Positions 24,686 through 33,647 of a DNA stretch of 44,601 nt are shown here, in pieces. The position numbers were made by a program, and so were the translations under genes. Under the pieces are notes generated by a model that did not search any database, was not told the origin of the DNA, and saw nothing but the letters and a program-made list of their open reading frames with translations. Positions within the stretch are counted from its first letter, which is position 1; each line of letters opens with the position of its first letter. Source of the DNA: RGUW01 sp049421025 (GTDB lineage: Bacteria; Cyanobacteriota; Cyanobacteriia; PCC-6307; Cyanobiaceae); assembly GCA_049421025.1 (NCBI GenBank), contig JBMSMG010000005.1, positions 1-44,601 of the forward strand. The letters run 5' to 3'.

Positions 24686-25531
24686 TTAACCATGGGCGCC
24701 TTTGAAGGTGATCGCCGCGCTGGCGTATTCGCGGGGCTCCAGGTGAATGGTGCAGCGCACCGGGCCAAACTGGCTCTCAAGACGCTCCTCGACCAACTCG
24801 GTGATGCGGTGGGCCGTGGGTAGATCGGTGGCATCGACCACCATGTGCATGTCAATGAACACCTGCTGGCCGCGCACACCGCGGCTGGCGATGTCATGGC
24901 AATTGAGCACGCCTGGCACCTCCATGGCAGCGCGGTGGATCGCTTCGGGGGCCAAGGCGATCTGATCCAACAGCCAGGGCAGCTGCTGCAGCAGCGAGCG
25001 CAGGCGCTCCCGCAGCACCACAGCAGCAATCAACAGGGCTGCCGCTGCATCCAACCAGCTCCAGCCTTGAGCCAGCGCCAGCACCACAGCGCTTGCGGCC
25101 ATGGCGGTGGTCCAGCCCATGGCATGCCGCCAGCCGCGAAGCAGCAACTGGCCCAGGGCCAAAGGCAGCAACCACAGCAGCGGGAACGCTGCACCCTGCA
25201 GCAGCCCCTGCGCGGCAGCAAGACGCAACGCACAGGCCTGGGCCAGCTCAAGCAGGGTCCAACTCAAGAGCACCGTGATCGCCAGTGACACCAGCGCTTG
25301 AACCTTGGTGTGGCCGTAAGGATGGTCACGGTCTGGGCGTGGATCGCTCCAGCGGCTCAGCAGCACCGCAGCCAAACCCGAAAGCAGGGTCGCTCCTGTG
25401 CCAAGAGCATCGGCAGCGAAGGCCAACGAGCCCAGCCGCATGGCAACACTGAACTTCAGCACCAGCAGCAAGGTCTGCGCCACCAGGCGCATGGGGCAAC
25501 CACCAGAGCGGAGGCGAGGGGCAGTCGTCAT
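24686..25531 (-). CDS. CDF-family (cation diffusion facilitator) protein with degenerate metal site
   Basis: A 281-residue membrane protein with about six helices and a C-terminal cytoplasmic ferredoxin-like domain (VPGVLNCHDIASRGVRG, VFIDMHMVV, RCTIHLEP), the layout of CDF metal exporters such as YiiP. The loop DRDHPYGHTKVQAL keeps the family D..H...H pattern. By my alignment with YiiP, however, the membrane transport site is mostly lost. TM2 keeps Asp41 but has Thr45 in place of the second Asp, and TM5 has Met138 and Thr142 where His and Asp are expected. It may carry another cation or act without transport. It is divergent from psbA across 238 bp. Confidence 0.85.
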   Translation of the reverse strand: MTTAPRLRSGGCPMRLVAQTLLLVLKFSVAMRLGSLAFAADALGTGATLLSGLAAVLLSRWSDPRPDRDHPYGHTKVQALVSLAITVLLSWTLLELAQACALRLAAAQGLLQGAAFPLLWLLPLALGQLLLRGWRHAMGWTTAMAASAVVLALAQGWSWLDAAAALLIAAVVLRERLRSLLQQLPWLLDQIALAPEAIHRAAMEVPGVLNCHDIASRGVRGQQVFIDMHMVVDATDLPTAHRITELVEERLESQFGPVRCTIHLEPREYASAAITFKGAHG

Positions 25532-25650
25532 GGCCGATTCGCAGGCCGCGTTGTGGGTTCAGCGCTGACTCTGGCCGGTGCATGAGCTGGCGGCAAGCCA
25601 GGCAAGAGCAGCGAACGCGGGGGCCCACGCCAACAAATGCTCAATCTTTC

Positions 25651-25709
25651 GCAATATGAATTGCAACGTTGATTGAAGCCATCGCAACTTTGATGACAGC
25701 AACCTGTGA
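25651..25709 (+). promoter_or_regulatory. Repeated GCAA(C)-type motifs upstream of psbA
   Basis: The region upstream of psbA contains GCAATATGAA (25651), GCAACGTTGAT (25663), GCAACTTTGAT (25684) and GCAACCTGTGA (25699). The middle two match at 10 of 11 positions and lie 21 bp apart, about two helical turns. CAACGTTG (25664-25671) is itself an 8-bp palindrome. This is the most AT-rich part of the spacer and is likely to hold the light-responsive psbA promoter. I cannot assign -35/-10 boxes with confidence; TTTTAG at 25723-25728 is one -10 candidate. Confidence 0.5.
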
Positions 25710-25769
25710 AAAAGCGCGCTGCTTTTAGCGTTTGAACGACCCTCGGGTCCCCCGTACTCAATTTCATCC

Positions 25770-26846
25770 ATGACCACTGCACTACGCAGCGGCCGCGCTA
25801 GCTCTTGGCAGAACTTCTGCCAATGGGTGACCAGCACCAACAACCGCATTTATGTCGGTTGGTTCGGTGTGCTGATGATCCCCTGCCTGCTGGCGGCGAC
25901 CATCTGCTTCATCATTGCGTTCATCGCCGCTCCGCCTGTTGACATCGACGGCATTCGCGAGCCGGTTGCTGGATCCTTTCTCTACGGGAACAACATCATC
26001 TCCGGTGCTGTTGTGCCCTCCAGCAACGCCATCGGCCTGCACTTCTATCCCATCTGGGAAGCCGCCAGCCTCGACGAGTGGCTCTACAACGGCGGGCCTT
26101 ATCAGCTGGTGGTGTTCCACTTCCTGATCGGCATCTCGGCCTACATGGGCCGCCAGTGGGAGCTGAGCTACCGCCTCGGCATGCGGCCCTGGATCTGCGT
26201 GGCCTACAGCGCTCCGCTGTCTGCTGCCATGGCCGTGTTCCTGGTTTATCCCTTCGGTCAGGGCTCCTTCTCCGACGGCATGCCCCTGGGGATCAGCGGC
26301 ACCTTCAACTTCATGTTGGTGTTCCAGGCTGAGCACAACATCCTGATGCACCCCTTCCACATGCTGGGTGTGGCTGGCGTCTTCGGCGGCAGCCTGTTCT
26401 CCGCCATGCACGGTTCGCTGGTGACCTCCTCGCTGGTTCGTGAGACCACCGAGAGCGAGAGCCAGAACTACGGCTACAAGTTCGGCCAGGAAGAGGAGAC
26501 CTACAACATCGTGGCTGCCCACGGTTACTTCGGTCGCCTGATCTTCCAGTACGCCAGCTTCAACAACAGCCGCAGCCTGCACTTCTTCCTGGGTGCCTGG
26601 CCTGTGGTCGGCATCTGGTTCACCTCCATGGGCATCTCGACCATGGCGTTCAACCTCAACGGGTTCAACTTCAACCAGTCGATCCTCGATGCCCAAGGCA
26701 AGGTGCTGCCCACCTGGGCCGACGTGCTGAACCGCGCCAACCTCGGTATGGAAGTGATGCACGAGCGCAATGCTCACAACTTCCCGCTCGATCTAGCCAG
26801 CAGCGGCACCACCGCTGTGGCTCTGAGCGCCCCTTCGATTGGCTAG
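25770..26846 (+). CDS. psbA: Photosystem II reaction-centre protein D1 (D1:1 type)
   Basis: A 358-residue core subunit of photosystem II that binds the pigments, QB and most Mn4Ca-cluster ligands. It is nearly colinear with standard D1 but one residue shorter at the N terminus. Residue 129 (canonical 130) is Gln in MGRQWELSY, the mark of the low-light D1:1 form rather than D1:2 (Glu). The Mn-binding end is HERNAHNFPLDLA, and a 15-residue extension after LDLA would be removed by CtpA. Five transmembrane helices are conserved. The segment usually IFCYMGR reads ISAYMGR. The ATG at 25770 is clear. The gene is followed by a strong terminator and is the only psbA in this window; cyanobacteria usually have several copies. 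Confidence 0.99.
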   Translation: MTTALRSGRASSWQNFCQWVTSTNNRIYVGWFGVLMIPCLLAATICFIIAFIAAPPVDIDGIREPVAGSFLYGNNIISGAVVPSSNAIGLHFYPIWEAASLDEWLYNGGPYQLVVFHFLIGISAYMGRQWELSYRLGMRPWICVAYSAPLSAAMAVFLVYPFGQGSFSDGMPLGISGTFNFMLVFQAEHNILMHPFHMLGVAGVFGGSLFSAMHGSLVTSSLVRETTESESQNYGYKFGQEEETYNIVAAHGYFGRLIFQYASFNNSRSLHFFLGAWPVVGIWFTSMGISTMAFNLNGFNFNQSILDAQGKVLPTWADVLNRANLGMEVMHERNAHNFPLDLASSGTTAVALSAPSIG

Positions 26847-26887
26847 GCCAACAACCACTCCACAAGGCCGTTAACGCCTCTCCCTTT

Positions 26888-26914
26888 GCCCCCTGCCTGC
26901 GCAGGGGGCTTTTT
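26888..26914 (+). terminator. Intrinsic terminator of psbA
   Basis: A perfect 9-bp GC-rich stem (GCCCCCTGC / GCAGGGGGC) with a CTGC loop is followed directly by TTTTT. It lies 42 bp after the psbA stop codon and is a textbook Rho-independent terminator, so psbA is probably monocistronic. Confidence 0.93.
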
Positions 26915-26982
26915 GCTGGGAACCAACAGCTAGCCAGAACGACTCGCCTTAAGAGACGCTGGTTGCAACAGCGCCACAGGCC

Positions 26983-27198
26983 ATGGCCCTTGATCAGCTC
27001 AAAGCCTTTTTGGGTGTGATGCAGAACGACGCAGGCCTGCGCAGCGAGGTCTTGGCTGCCGCCACCGCTGACGATGTCGCCCAGATCGGAGCGCGGTTGG
27101 GCTTTGAATTCAGCGGTGATGAGCTGCTGCGCCTGTCTGGGCAGAAAGTGGGCCGCGTCACCGTGACCAAACAGGACATCCCTGGGGAATACAACTGA
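26983..27198 (+). CDS. Nif11-like small protein
   Basis: A 71-residue protein with a Nif11 domain: MALDQLKAFLGVMQND, then LAAATADDVAQIGARLGFEFSGDELL. In many cyanobacteria Nif11 domains serve as leader peptides of modified peptides, but those end in a double-Gly site plus a Cys/Ser/Thr-rich core. This one has no GG site and no Cys and ends in DIPGEYN. No modification or export enzyme is nearby. It is therefore better seen as a stand-alone Nif11-like protein of unknown function. The ATG at 26983 comes 68 bp after the psbA terminator. Confidence 0.85.
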   Translation: MALDQLKAFLGVMQNDAGLRSEVLAAATADDVAQIGARLGFEFSGDELLRLSGQKVGRVTVTKQDIPGEYN

Positions 27199-27237
27199 CG
27201 GGCTGCGATCATCAAGCCCGACCCCTGTCGCGGCTGC

Positions 27238-28062
27238 GTGGACACCTTGCCGGCTCTGAACCAGAACGTCGGCTTTGCCCTGCTGCTGACCCTGGCTGCT
27301 GGGCTGTCGACAGGGATCGGCAGTCTGCTGGGTCTGCTCAACCGCCGCTTCAACCCTCGCATCCTGGGGCTGTCACTGAGCTTTTCGGCTGGGGTGATGC
27401 TGCAGGTCTCGTTTGTCGAGATCTTTCCCAAGGCGCGCAGTGCACTGAGCTTGGTGCTGGGCAATCAGATGGGCTACGGCTGGACCGTGGTGGCCTTTTT
27501 CGGCGGCATTGCGGTCATGGCCGGCCTCGATCAGCTGCTGCCCAGCCACGGCGTGGTGCTGCCCCCTGCCGATGGCCGTTCGGCCACGGTTTCGAACAGC
27601 CCGGAAAGCCGCACATTGATGCGCATGGGCCTGTTCTCGGCACTGGCGATCGCGATTCACAACTTCCCAGAGGGTCTGGCCACCTTTGTGGCGGCCCTCG
27701 ACAACCCAAAGCTCGGCATTGGCATCGCCCTAGCCATTGCCATTCACAACATTCCTGAGGGGTTGGCGATCTCAGCTCCGATCCACTACGCCACTGGCAA
27801 GCGGTCGGTGGCCTTTTGGCTCTCATTTGCCTCGGGCCTGGCCGAACCGCTAGGGGCCTTGCTCGGCTACTGGCTGCTGCTGCCGGTCATGGGGCCGCTT
27901 GCCCTGGGGATGATCTTTGCCAGCGTCGGCGGGGTGATGGTCTACATCTGCCTCGATGAGCTGCTGCCAGCGGCACAGCGCTACGGCAGCCACCATCAGA
28001 TGATGGCTGGCGTGCTGGCCGGAATGCTGGTGATGAGCCTCTCGCTGGTGCTGCTGGCCTGA
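27238..28062 (+). CDS. zupT: ZIP-family metal transporter (ZupT-like)
   Basis: A 274-residue membrane protein with about eight helices that imports divalent metals (zinc, iron or manganese in characterised ZupT). The metal-path motifs are intact: AIHNFPEGLATF in TM4 and AIHNIPEGLAIS in TM5, plus SFVEIFPKA early on. The central loop (SHGVVLPPADGRSATV) is short. The start is GTG at 27238, 39 bp after the Nif11 gene. The stop is 4 bp before the DUF4336 gene, so the two are probably cotranscribed. Confidence 0.93.
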   Translation: MDTLPALNQNVGFALLLTLAAGLSTGIGSLLGLLNRRFNPRILGLSLSFSAGVMLQVSFVEIFPKARSALSLVLGNQMGYGWTVVAFFGGIAVMAGLDQLLPSHGVVLPPADGRSATVSNSPESRTLMRMGLFSALAIAIHNFPEGLATFVAALDNPKLGIGIALAIAIHNIPEGLAISAPIHYATGKRSVAFWLSFASGLAEPLGALLGYWLLLPVMGPLALGMIFASVGGVMVYICLDELLPAAQRYGSHHQMMAGVLAGMLVMSLSLVLLA

Positions 28063-28066
28063 GCCG

Positions 28067-29242
28067 ATGGGGACGTTGCCGCCGCTTGCCCCCGCCAGCG
28101 AGGAGCGCTGGCCCTGGTGGCCGCTGCTGCCGCTCTATCCGTATGGCAAGCGGCGCACCCTGGTGCGCGAGCTGATCGCCGGTCAGCTCTGGAGCTTTGA
28201 GCAGCTCCAGGGGGTCTATTACGTGGCGGTGCCGATCCGCATGACGGTGCTCAAGCTGCGCGAAGGACTGCTGCTCTACGCGCCCGTTGCCCCCACCGCC
28301 GAGGTGCGCCGGGCGCTGGCCCAGCTGGAGCAGCAACACGGACCTGTGCTGAGCATCGTGCTGCCCACCAGCTCAGGACTGGAGCACAAGCTGCCGGTGC
28401 CGGCCATGGCCCGCGCCTTTCCAGGCGCCCAGGTGTGGGTGACGCCGCGGCAATGGAGCTTCCCCGTGCCCCTGCCCCTGGCCTGGCAGGGCTTTCCGAT
28501 GGGGCGCACCCGGGTGCTGTTTGAGCAGGGTCTACCCCACGGCGATGAACTCAGCTGGTGCGCCCTGGGCCCACTCGATCTGGGGGTGGGCACCTTCATG
28601 GAGGCGGCCTGCCTGCACAAGAGCAGCGGCAGCCTGCTGGTGACCGATGCGCTGATCAGCATCGAGCGTGAGCCCCCTGCGGTGTTTGATCTCGATCCAA
28701 CGCCGCTGCTGTTTCACGCGCGCGAGCGCGGCGATGAACCGCTCATCGACACCCCGGAGAACCGCCAAAAAGGCTGGCAGAGGCTGGCCCTGTTCGCCTC
28801 CTACCTGCGGCCCCAGAGCCTGCAGGTACCGGCTGCACCCGAATTGTTCAAAACCGCACTAGCCCCAGGACTGCGCAACCCACGCAGCCATTTCGGCCTG
28901 TATCCGTTTCGCTGGCCTGAAGGCTGGCAGCGCGAATTTGATCAGCTGCTCAGCCAGCGCTGCTGTGAGCTTCAGATCGCTCCGGTGCTGGAGCGTCTGG
29001 TGTTTCCGCGCTGCCGTCAAGCCCTGCTGAGCTGGCTCAAGGCCCTGGGCCAGCTCGATGGCATCGAGCAGATGGTGGCAGCCCATTACGCGGCACCGGT
29101 GGCCTGCAACAGCGCGGCGCTGCATGCGCTGGCCGAACAGCTCAGCAGCCGCAGCTGGGCACCCGATGGCGGCAGCTGGGAGCTGCTGGCCAGCATCGAT
29201 CAGACCCTGCTAAAGCTGGGGCTGGTACCCCAGAACCCCTGA
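28067..29242 (+). CDS. DUF4336 protein (metallo-beta-lactamase-like relative)
   Basis: A 391-residue protein of the DUF4336 family, found in cyanobacteria and plants and related to the metallo-beta-lactamase fold. Conserved pieces are LPTSSGLEHKLPVPAMARAFP, visible as LEHKLP, then VWVTPRQWSFPVPLPL, seen as PRQWSFP, and HKSSGSLLVTDAL, the counterpart of the strand ending in a metal-binding Asp. The classical HxHxDH metal motif is absent, so hydrolase activity is doubtful. A long helical C-terminal region follows. It begins 4 bp after zupT. The function is unknown. Confidence 0.85.
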   Translation: MGTLPPLAPASEERWPWWPLLPLYPYGKRRTLVRELIAGQLWSFEQLQGVYYVAVPIRMTVLKLREGLLLYAPVAPTAEVRRALAQLEQQHGPVLSIVLPTSSGLEHKLPVPAMARAFPGAQVWVTPRQWSFPVPLPLAWQGFPMGRTRVLFEQGLPHGDELSWCALGPLDLGVGTFMEAACLHKSSGSLLVTDALISIEREPPAVFDLDPTPLLFHARERGDEPLIDTPENRQKGWQRLALFASYLRPQSLQVPAAPELFKTALAPGLRNPRSHFGLYPFRWPEGWQREFDQLLSQRCCELQIAPVLERLVFPRCRQALLSWLKALGQLDGIEQMVAAHYAAPVACNSAALHALAEQLSSRSWAPDGGSWELLASIDQTLLKLGLVPQNP

Positions 29243-29264
29243 AGCCAACGCTTTGGCTCTGGCC

Positions 29265-29627
29265 TCAGAGTTTGAGTTCGCCGGGGTCAGCGTCGGGGTC
29301 GCTCTCGAGGGAGCCGCCACTGCCGATCCAGGAGCTTTCCAGCTCCATGCGCTGCTCCATCTGGCGCAGGAAGTAGCCCGTCATCATCGCTGAAGCCAAG
29401 AGGCCAGCAAGGTTGTCGCGGCTGGTCTGAACCTTCACCTCGAACTGTTCGCCAGGGAGCATGCCCAACAGGCCCTGCACGTTGTGGCGAATGATGTCTT
29501 GAATATCGGGACTGGCTGAGCGGGCCACCCGCTGCAGCACATCGGGAGACTGCTCCTGGAGGTACTGAATCAGTGAATTGCCGCTGATGGCCTCACTATC
29601 GGTCGCCAGGAACTCCGGGTTGAACAT
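29265..29627 (-). CDS. DUF760 family protein
   Basis: A 120-residue protein of the DUF760 family from cyanobacteria and chloroplasts. It shows NSLIQYLQEQSPDVLQRV, then DIIRHNVQGLLGMLPGEQF, visible as IIRHNVQGLLGMLP, and ASAMMTGYFLRQMEQRMELE, seen as MMTGYFLRQMEQR. It ends in an acidic tail. Plant DUF760 proteins have been reported as partners of chloroplast or stress pathways; the bacterial role is unknown. The start is the ATG at 29627. The longer frame to 29681 would overlap lepB. It lies 31 bp after lepB on the same strand. Confidence 0.85.
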   Translation of the reverse strand: MFNPEFLATDSEAISGNSLIQYLQEQSPDVLQRVARSASPDIQDIIRHNVQGLLGMLPGEQFEVKVQTSRDNLAGLLASAMMTGYFLRQMEQRMELESSWIGSGGSLESDPDADPGELKL

Positions 29628-29658
29628 CTCCGGTGTGCTCCACGTCACGAGCTGCACC

Positions 29659-30240
29659 CTAACCCAGCTGCTCGGCTGCACCAGAGGACACCACAGAGGG
29701 GGATGTCCGTATCGGACCGAACCGCGCCAGCGGCCAGTAGCGCCAGATCGCCGTGCCGATCACCTGCTGCTGGGGAAGCGGCCCCCAGAGATGAGAATCG
29801 AGGCTGGCGTTGCGGTTGTCGCCCAAAACCAGCCATTGCTGCTCGTTGAGCTCAAGGGGCGCCAGCTCATAGCGCATCGCTTCAGCCCCCCAGTCAGGCT
29901 CGACCAGCTGGCCATTGCGCAGCAGATGGCCGCCCTGCACAGCCACCCGATCACCAGGCCCCGCCACCACTCGCTTGATCAAAGCGGCATTGGGGTCGTA
30001 GCCGGCAGCCACCAGCACAGGCGGTGGATGAAACACCACCACAGTGCCTGCCTTGAGAGGCAGACCCAAGCGGGGCCTGACCTTCTCGACCAGGATCCTG
30101 TCCTGCAGCTGCAGGGCCGGCAGCATGGAGCCCGAGGGAATCCAGCGCGGCTCAATCACCCAAAGGCGCAGCACCAGAGCCACGGCGATCCAGCTGCCCC
30201 AACCGAGCAGCTGCCGCCAAAAGGGCCTGCCAGAAGTCAT
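29659..30240 (-). CDS. lepB: Signal peptidase I
   Basis: A 193-residue membrane-bound serine protease that removes signal peptides. One N-terminal transmembrane helix (WGSWIAVALVLRLWVIE) is followed by box B with Ser38 in IPSGSMLP, box D with Lys89 in ALIKRVVAGPGD, and box E GDNRNASLDSHLWGP. These give an intact Ser/Lys dyad. The length and the single TM anchor are typical of the cyanobacterial type. The frame is open far upstream, but the ATG at 30240 is the sensible start and leaves a 55-bp spacer to the divergent menD. Confidence 0.95.
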   Translation of the reverse strand: MTSGRPFWRQLLGWGSWIAVALVLRLWVIEPRWIPSGSMLPALQLQDRILVEKVRPRLGLPLKAGTVVVFHPPPVLVAAGYDPNAALIKRVVAGPGDRVAVQGGHLLRNGQLVEPDWGAEAMRYELAPLELNEQQWLVLGDNRNASLDSHLWGPLPQQQVIGTAIWRYWPLARFGPIRTSPSVVSSGAAEQLG

Positions 30241-30295
30241 GCGGGCGGAGCCAGAGCGCAGGATGATCGCTCCATCCTGATGCCTGCGGTTCGCG

Positions 30296-32127
30296 GTGGC
30301 GCCCGAGCTCAACGCCCCAACTCCAGAAGAGCGCAATCTGCAAGCAGCGTTGTGGCTGCTTGAAGCTCTGCAGGCAGGCGGACTGGCTCTGGTGGTGGTA
30401 GCCCCAGGGAGTCGCTCGGCACCTTTGGCCCAGGCAGCCGCCCTGTTGCACGCGCGCGGCCTGCCCCTGCTGACCTGCATTGACGAACGATCGGCCGGTT
30501 TTTTTGCGCTGGGCTGGGCCAAAGCCACAGGCAGGCCTGCAGCGGTGATCACCACCTCGGGAACCGCGGTGGCCAACCTGCTGCCCGCCGCCGTTGAAGC
30601 CGACTGGGGCTGCGTGCCGCTGCTGTTGCTGACGGCCGATCGCCCCGCCCACCTGAAAAACTGCGGTGCCAATCAAACCGTCAACCAACAGGACTTCTTA
30701 CAAGCAGCGGTGCGCTGGCTGGGCCAGGGCGAGCCAGCCGGGCTGGGTGCCATGAGCCACCAGGCCCTGCTCGAGCTGGCACACAAGGCGCTGCTGGCCT
30801 GCTGCGGCTCAGCTGCTGCTGCGCCGGGCGGCGTGCATCTCAACCTGCCCTTTGATGAACCGCTGCACATCGATCAAACCCAGTGGCAGCAGCAGGCCCT
30901 GAGGCAGCAAGGCCTGCACCAGCAAGACCCGCAGCAGCTGGGCCCGCCGCCGACCGATCGCGCCGCAGAACCGCAACAGCCCGATCCACTGCCGCCTCAG
31001 ATGAGGCTCGATCCTGATCAACGTGGTCTGGTGATCGCTGGACCCTGGCGCGGCACGACGCAGAGCTGGCAGCCCTACTGCGACGCCCTGCGCCGCTGGC
31101 TGACGCGCAGCGGCTGGCCCCTGCTGGCCGACGGCCTCAGCGGACTACGGGGCCATCAGGCGTTGCAGACCGTTGGCGGCTACGACCTGCTGCTGCAGGA
31201 GCCACCCGCCAAGCTGCGCGCCGCGCAGGTGCTGCGTCTGGGCCCCCTGCCCGCCAGCCGGCGCCTGCAGATCTGGCTCAAGCACTGCGGCGGCAAGCAG
31301 GTGCTGATCAGCGAAGGGGATTCGCGCAACCTGGATCCATTGGGCACTGCCACAGGGCAATGGAGCAGAGGGCTTGCCAGTTGGTGTGCCGCCCAAGGTG
31401 CTAGCTGGCAGCAGGGCGAGGCAGTGGGCGCCAATCTCGATCTGCGTGCGCAGTGGCACAGGGCTGATGCCGAGCTGCAGCAGTGGCTCGATCAGCAGCT
31501 CAGCCAACAGCAGAGCCTCAGTGAGCCAGCCCTGGCACGCCAGCTCAGCCTGCTGCTGCCAGCCGATCTGCCGCTGGTGCTGGCCAACAGCTCCCCGGTG
31601 CGCGACTGGGAAAGCTTTGCCGCAAGCGATGGCCCCCCGCGAGCGGTGATCGGCTTTCGCGGTGCCTCGGGCATCGATGGCACCCTCTCCAGCGCCTGCG
31701 GGGTGGCCGAGGCCCTCGGGCAGGCCGTCTTGCTGACGGGCGATCTGGCGCTGCTGCACGACTGCAACGGCTGGCTCTGGCAGCGGCAGCTCCGCGGCCA
31801 GCTCGCGGTGGTGCTGATCAACAACGGTGGCGGCGGCATCTTTGAGCAACTGCCGATCCGCCATCCAGAGGCCAGCCCTGCTGCCAGTGGCCCAGCCATG
31901 GATTTCGAGCGTCTGTTCGCCATGCCCCAAAGCGTCGACACGGCCCTGCTATGCGCGGCCCATGGGGTCCCCCACCGAAGCCTGAGGCGGCTCGACGAGC
32001 TCGGCTCGCACATGGACTGGCTGCTGCAGCAGCCCCTGGCCGTGCTGGAGGTGCACACCGATCGTCGCGCTGATGCCGCCTTGCGCCAGCGGCTGCGCAC
32101 AATGGCCTCAAAGCAATGGAGTGGGTG

Positions 32128-32128
<1 letters not shown>
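30296..32128 (+). CDS. menD: SEPHCHC synthase (MenD)
   Basis: A 610-residue thiamine-diphosphate enzyme that adds 2-oxoglutarate to isochorismate in the phylloquinone/menaquinone route. Conserved pieces are VVAPGSRSAPLA, the ThDP Glu region in CIDERSAGFFALG, TSGTAVANLLPA, RPAHLKNCGANQT and the cofactor-binding GDLALLHDCNGW with NNGGGGIFEQLP. The GTG at 30296 gives a normal N terminus. It overlaps menB (TGATG), so the two phylloquinone genes are translationally coupled. In cyanobacteria the product is the quinone A1 of photosystem I. Confidence 0.96.
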
Positions 32129-33017
<889 letters not shown>

Positions 33018-33021
<4 letters not shown>

Positions 33022-33590
33022 GCCGCAGCCGGCGTTTGAGCTGCCTGCTGCCCCTCCTGCTGGCGCTAAGCCAGAGCGGTTTTTTTCTCGCTGCACGCGC
33101 CGAAGCGCTCAACCCCAGCGCAGCCATTGAGCCATGGAACGATCAGCCAGAGCCCGCTGTTGAGCTGGTACTCGATCGACGCCGCCGCCAGCTGCTGGTT
33201 CTGCGCCATGGCACCGAGCAACGCCGCTACCCGGTGGCGATCGGCAAACCTGGCTGGGAAACGCCGGTGGGGCGCTTTGCCGTGCAAGAGCTGGTCCAGC
33301 AACCGATCTGGGTGCATCCCGCCAGCGGTCAGCAGGTTCCGCCCGGTCCCGCCAACCCGTTGGGCAGCCGCTGGATCGGCTTTTTCGAAGACTGCACGCC
33401 ACGGCGAGGCTTCAACGGCCAAAGCCAGGCTGTGGTGCGCGACTGCGCCAGCGCCGGTTTCCACGGCACCCCGCAACGCAGCAGTGTGGGCCGAGCCGTT
33501 TCGCACGGGTGTGTGCGGCTGCTCGATGAACACATCCGCGAGCTCTTTGAGCTCGTTGAGCTGGGCACCCCAGTGACGGTTCTGCCCTAA
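33018..33590 (+). CDS. L,D-transpeptidase (YkuD domain), exported
   Basis: A 190-residue exported enzyme that would form or edit 3-3 peptidoglycan cross-links, or attach proteins. An N-terminal signal peptide (basic start, LLPLLLALSQSGFFLAARA) precedes a YkuD domain. The active site is intact: FHGTPQRSSVGRAVSHGCVRL, of which SHGCVR holds His163 and nucleophile Cys165. The strand ELVLDRRRRQLLVLRHG is the usual domain start. Its ATG overlaps the menB stop (ATGA), an unusual pairing of quinone and wall genes that may simply reflect compact packing. glgA follows after 57 bp. Confidence 0.92.
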
Positions 33591-33647
33591 GGACTACAAG
33601 CCGGGCCGAACAGTGCCCGTAAAGTTGCGCCCTCCGCCGGATCCCGC

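Noticed and set aside
25782..26777. Long minus-strand open frame opposite psbA (331 codons)
   Set aside because: It mirrors the highly biased codon use of psbA and its His/Glu/Gly-rich product resembles no family. An antisense shadow.
26983..27198. Nif11 gene as a lanthipeptide (prochlorosin-type) precursor
   Set aside because: No double-Gly leader end, no Cys and no nearby LanM-like enzyme or peptidase transporter.
27646..27653. HIP1 octamer GCGATCGC, also at 36573 and 41208
   Set aside because: I noticed only about three copies, roughly what chance gives at this base composition, so there is no sign of strong HIP1 enrichment.
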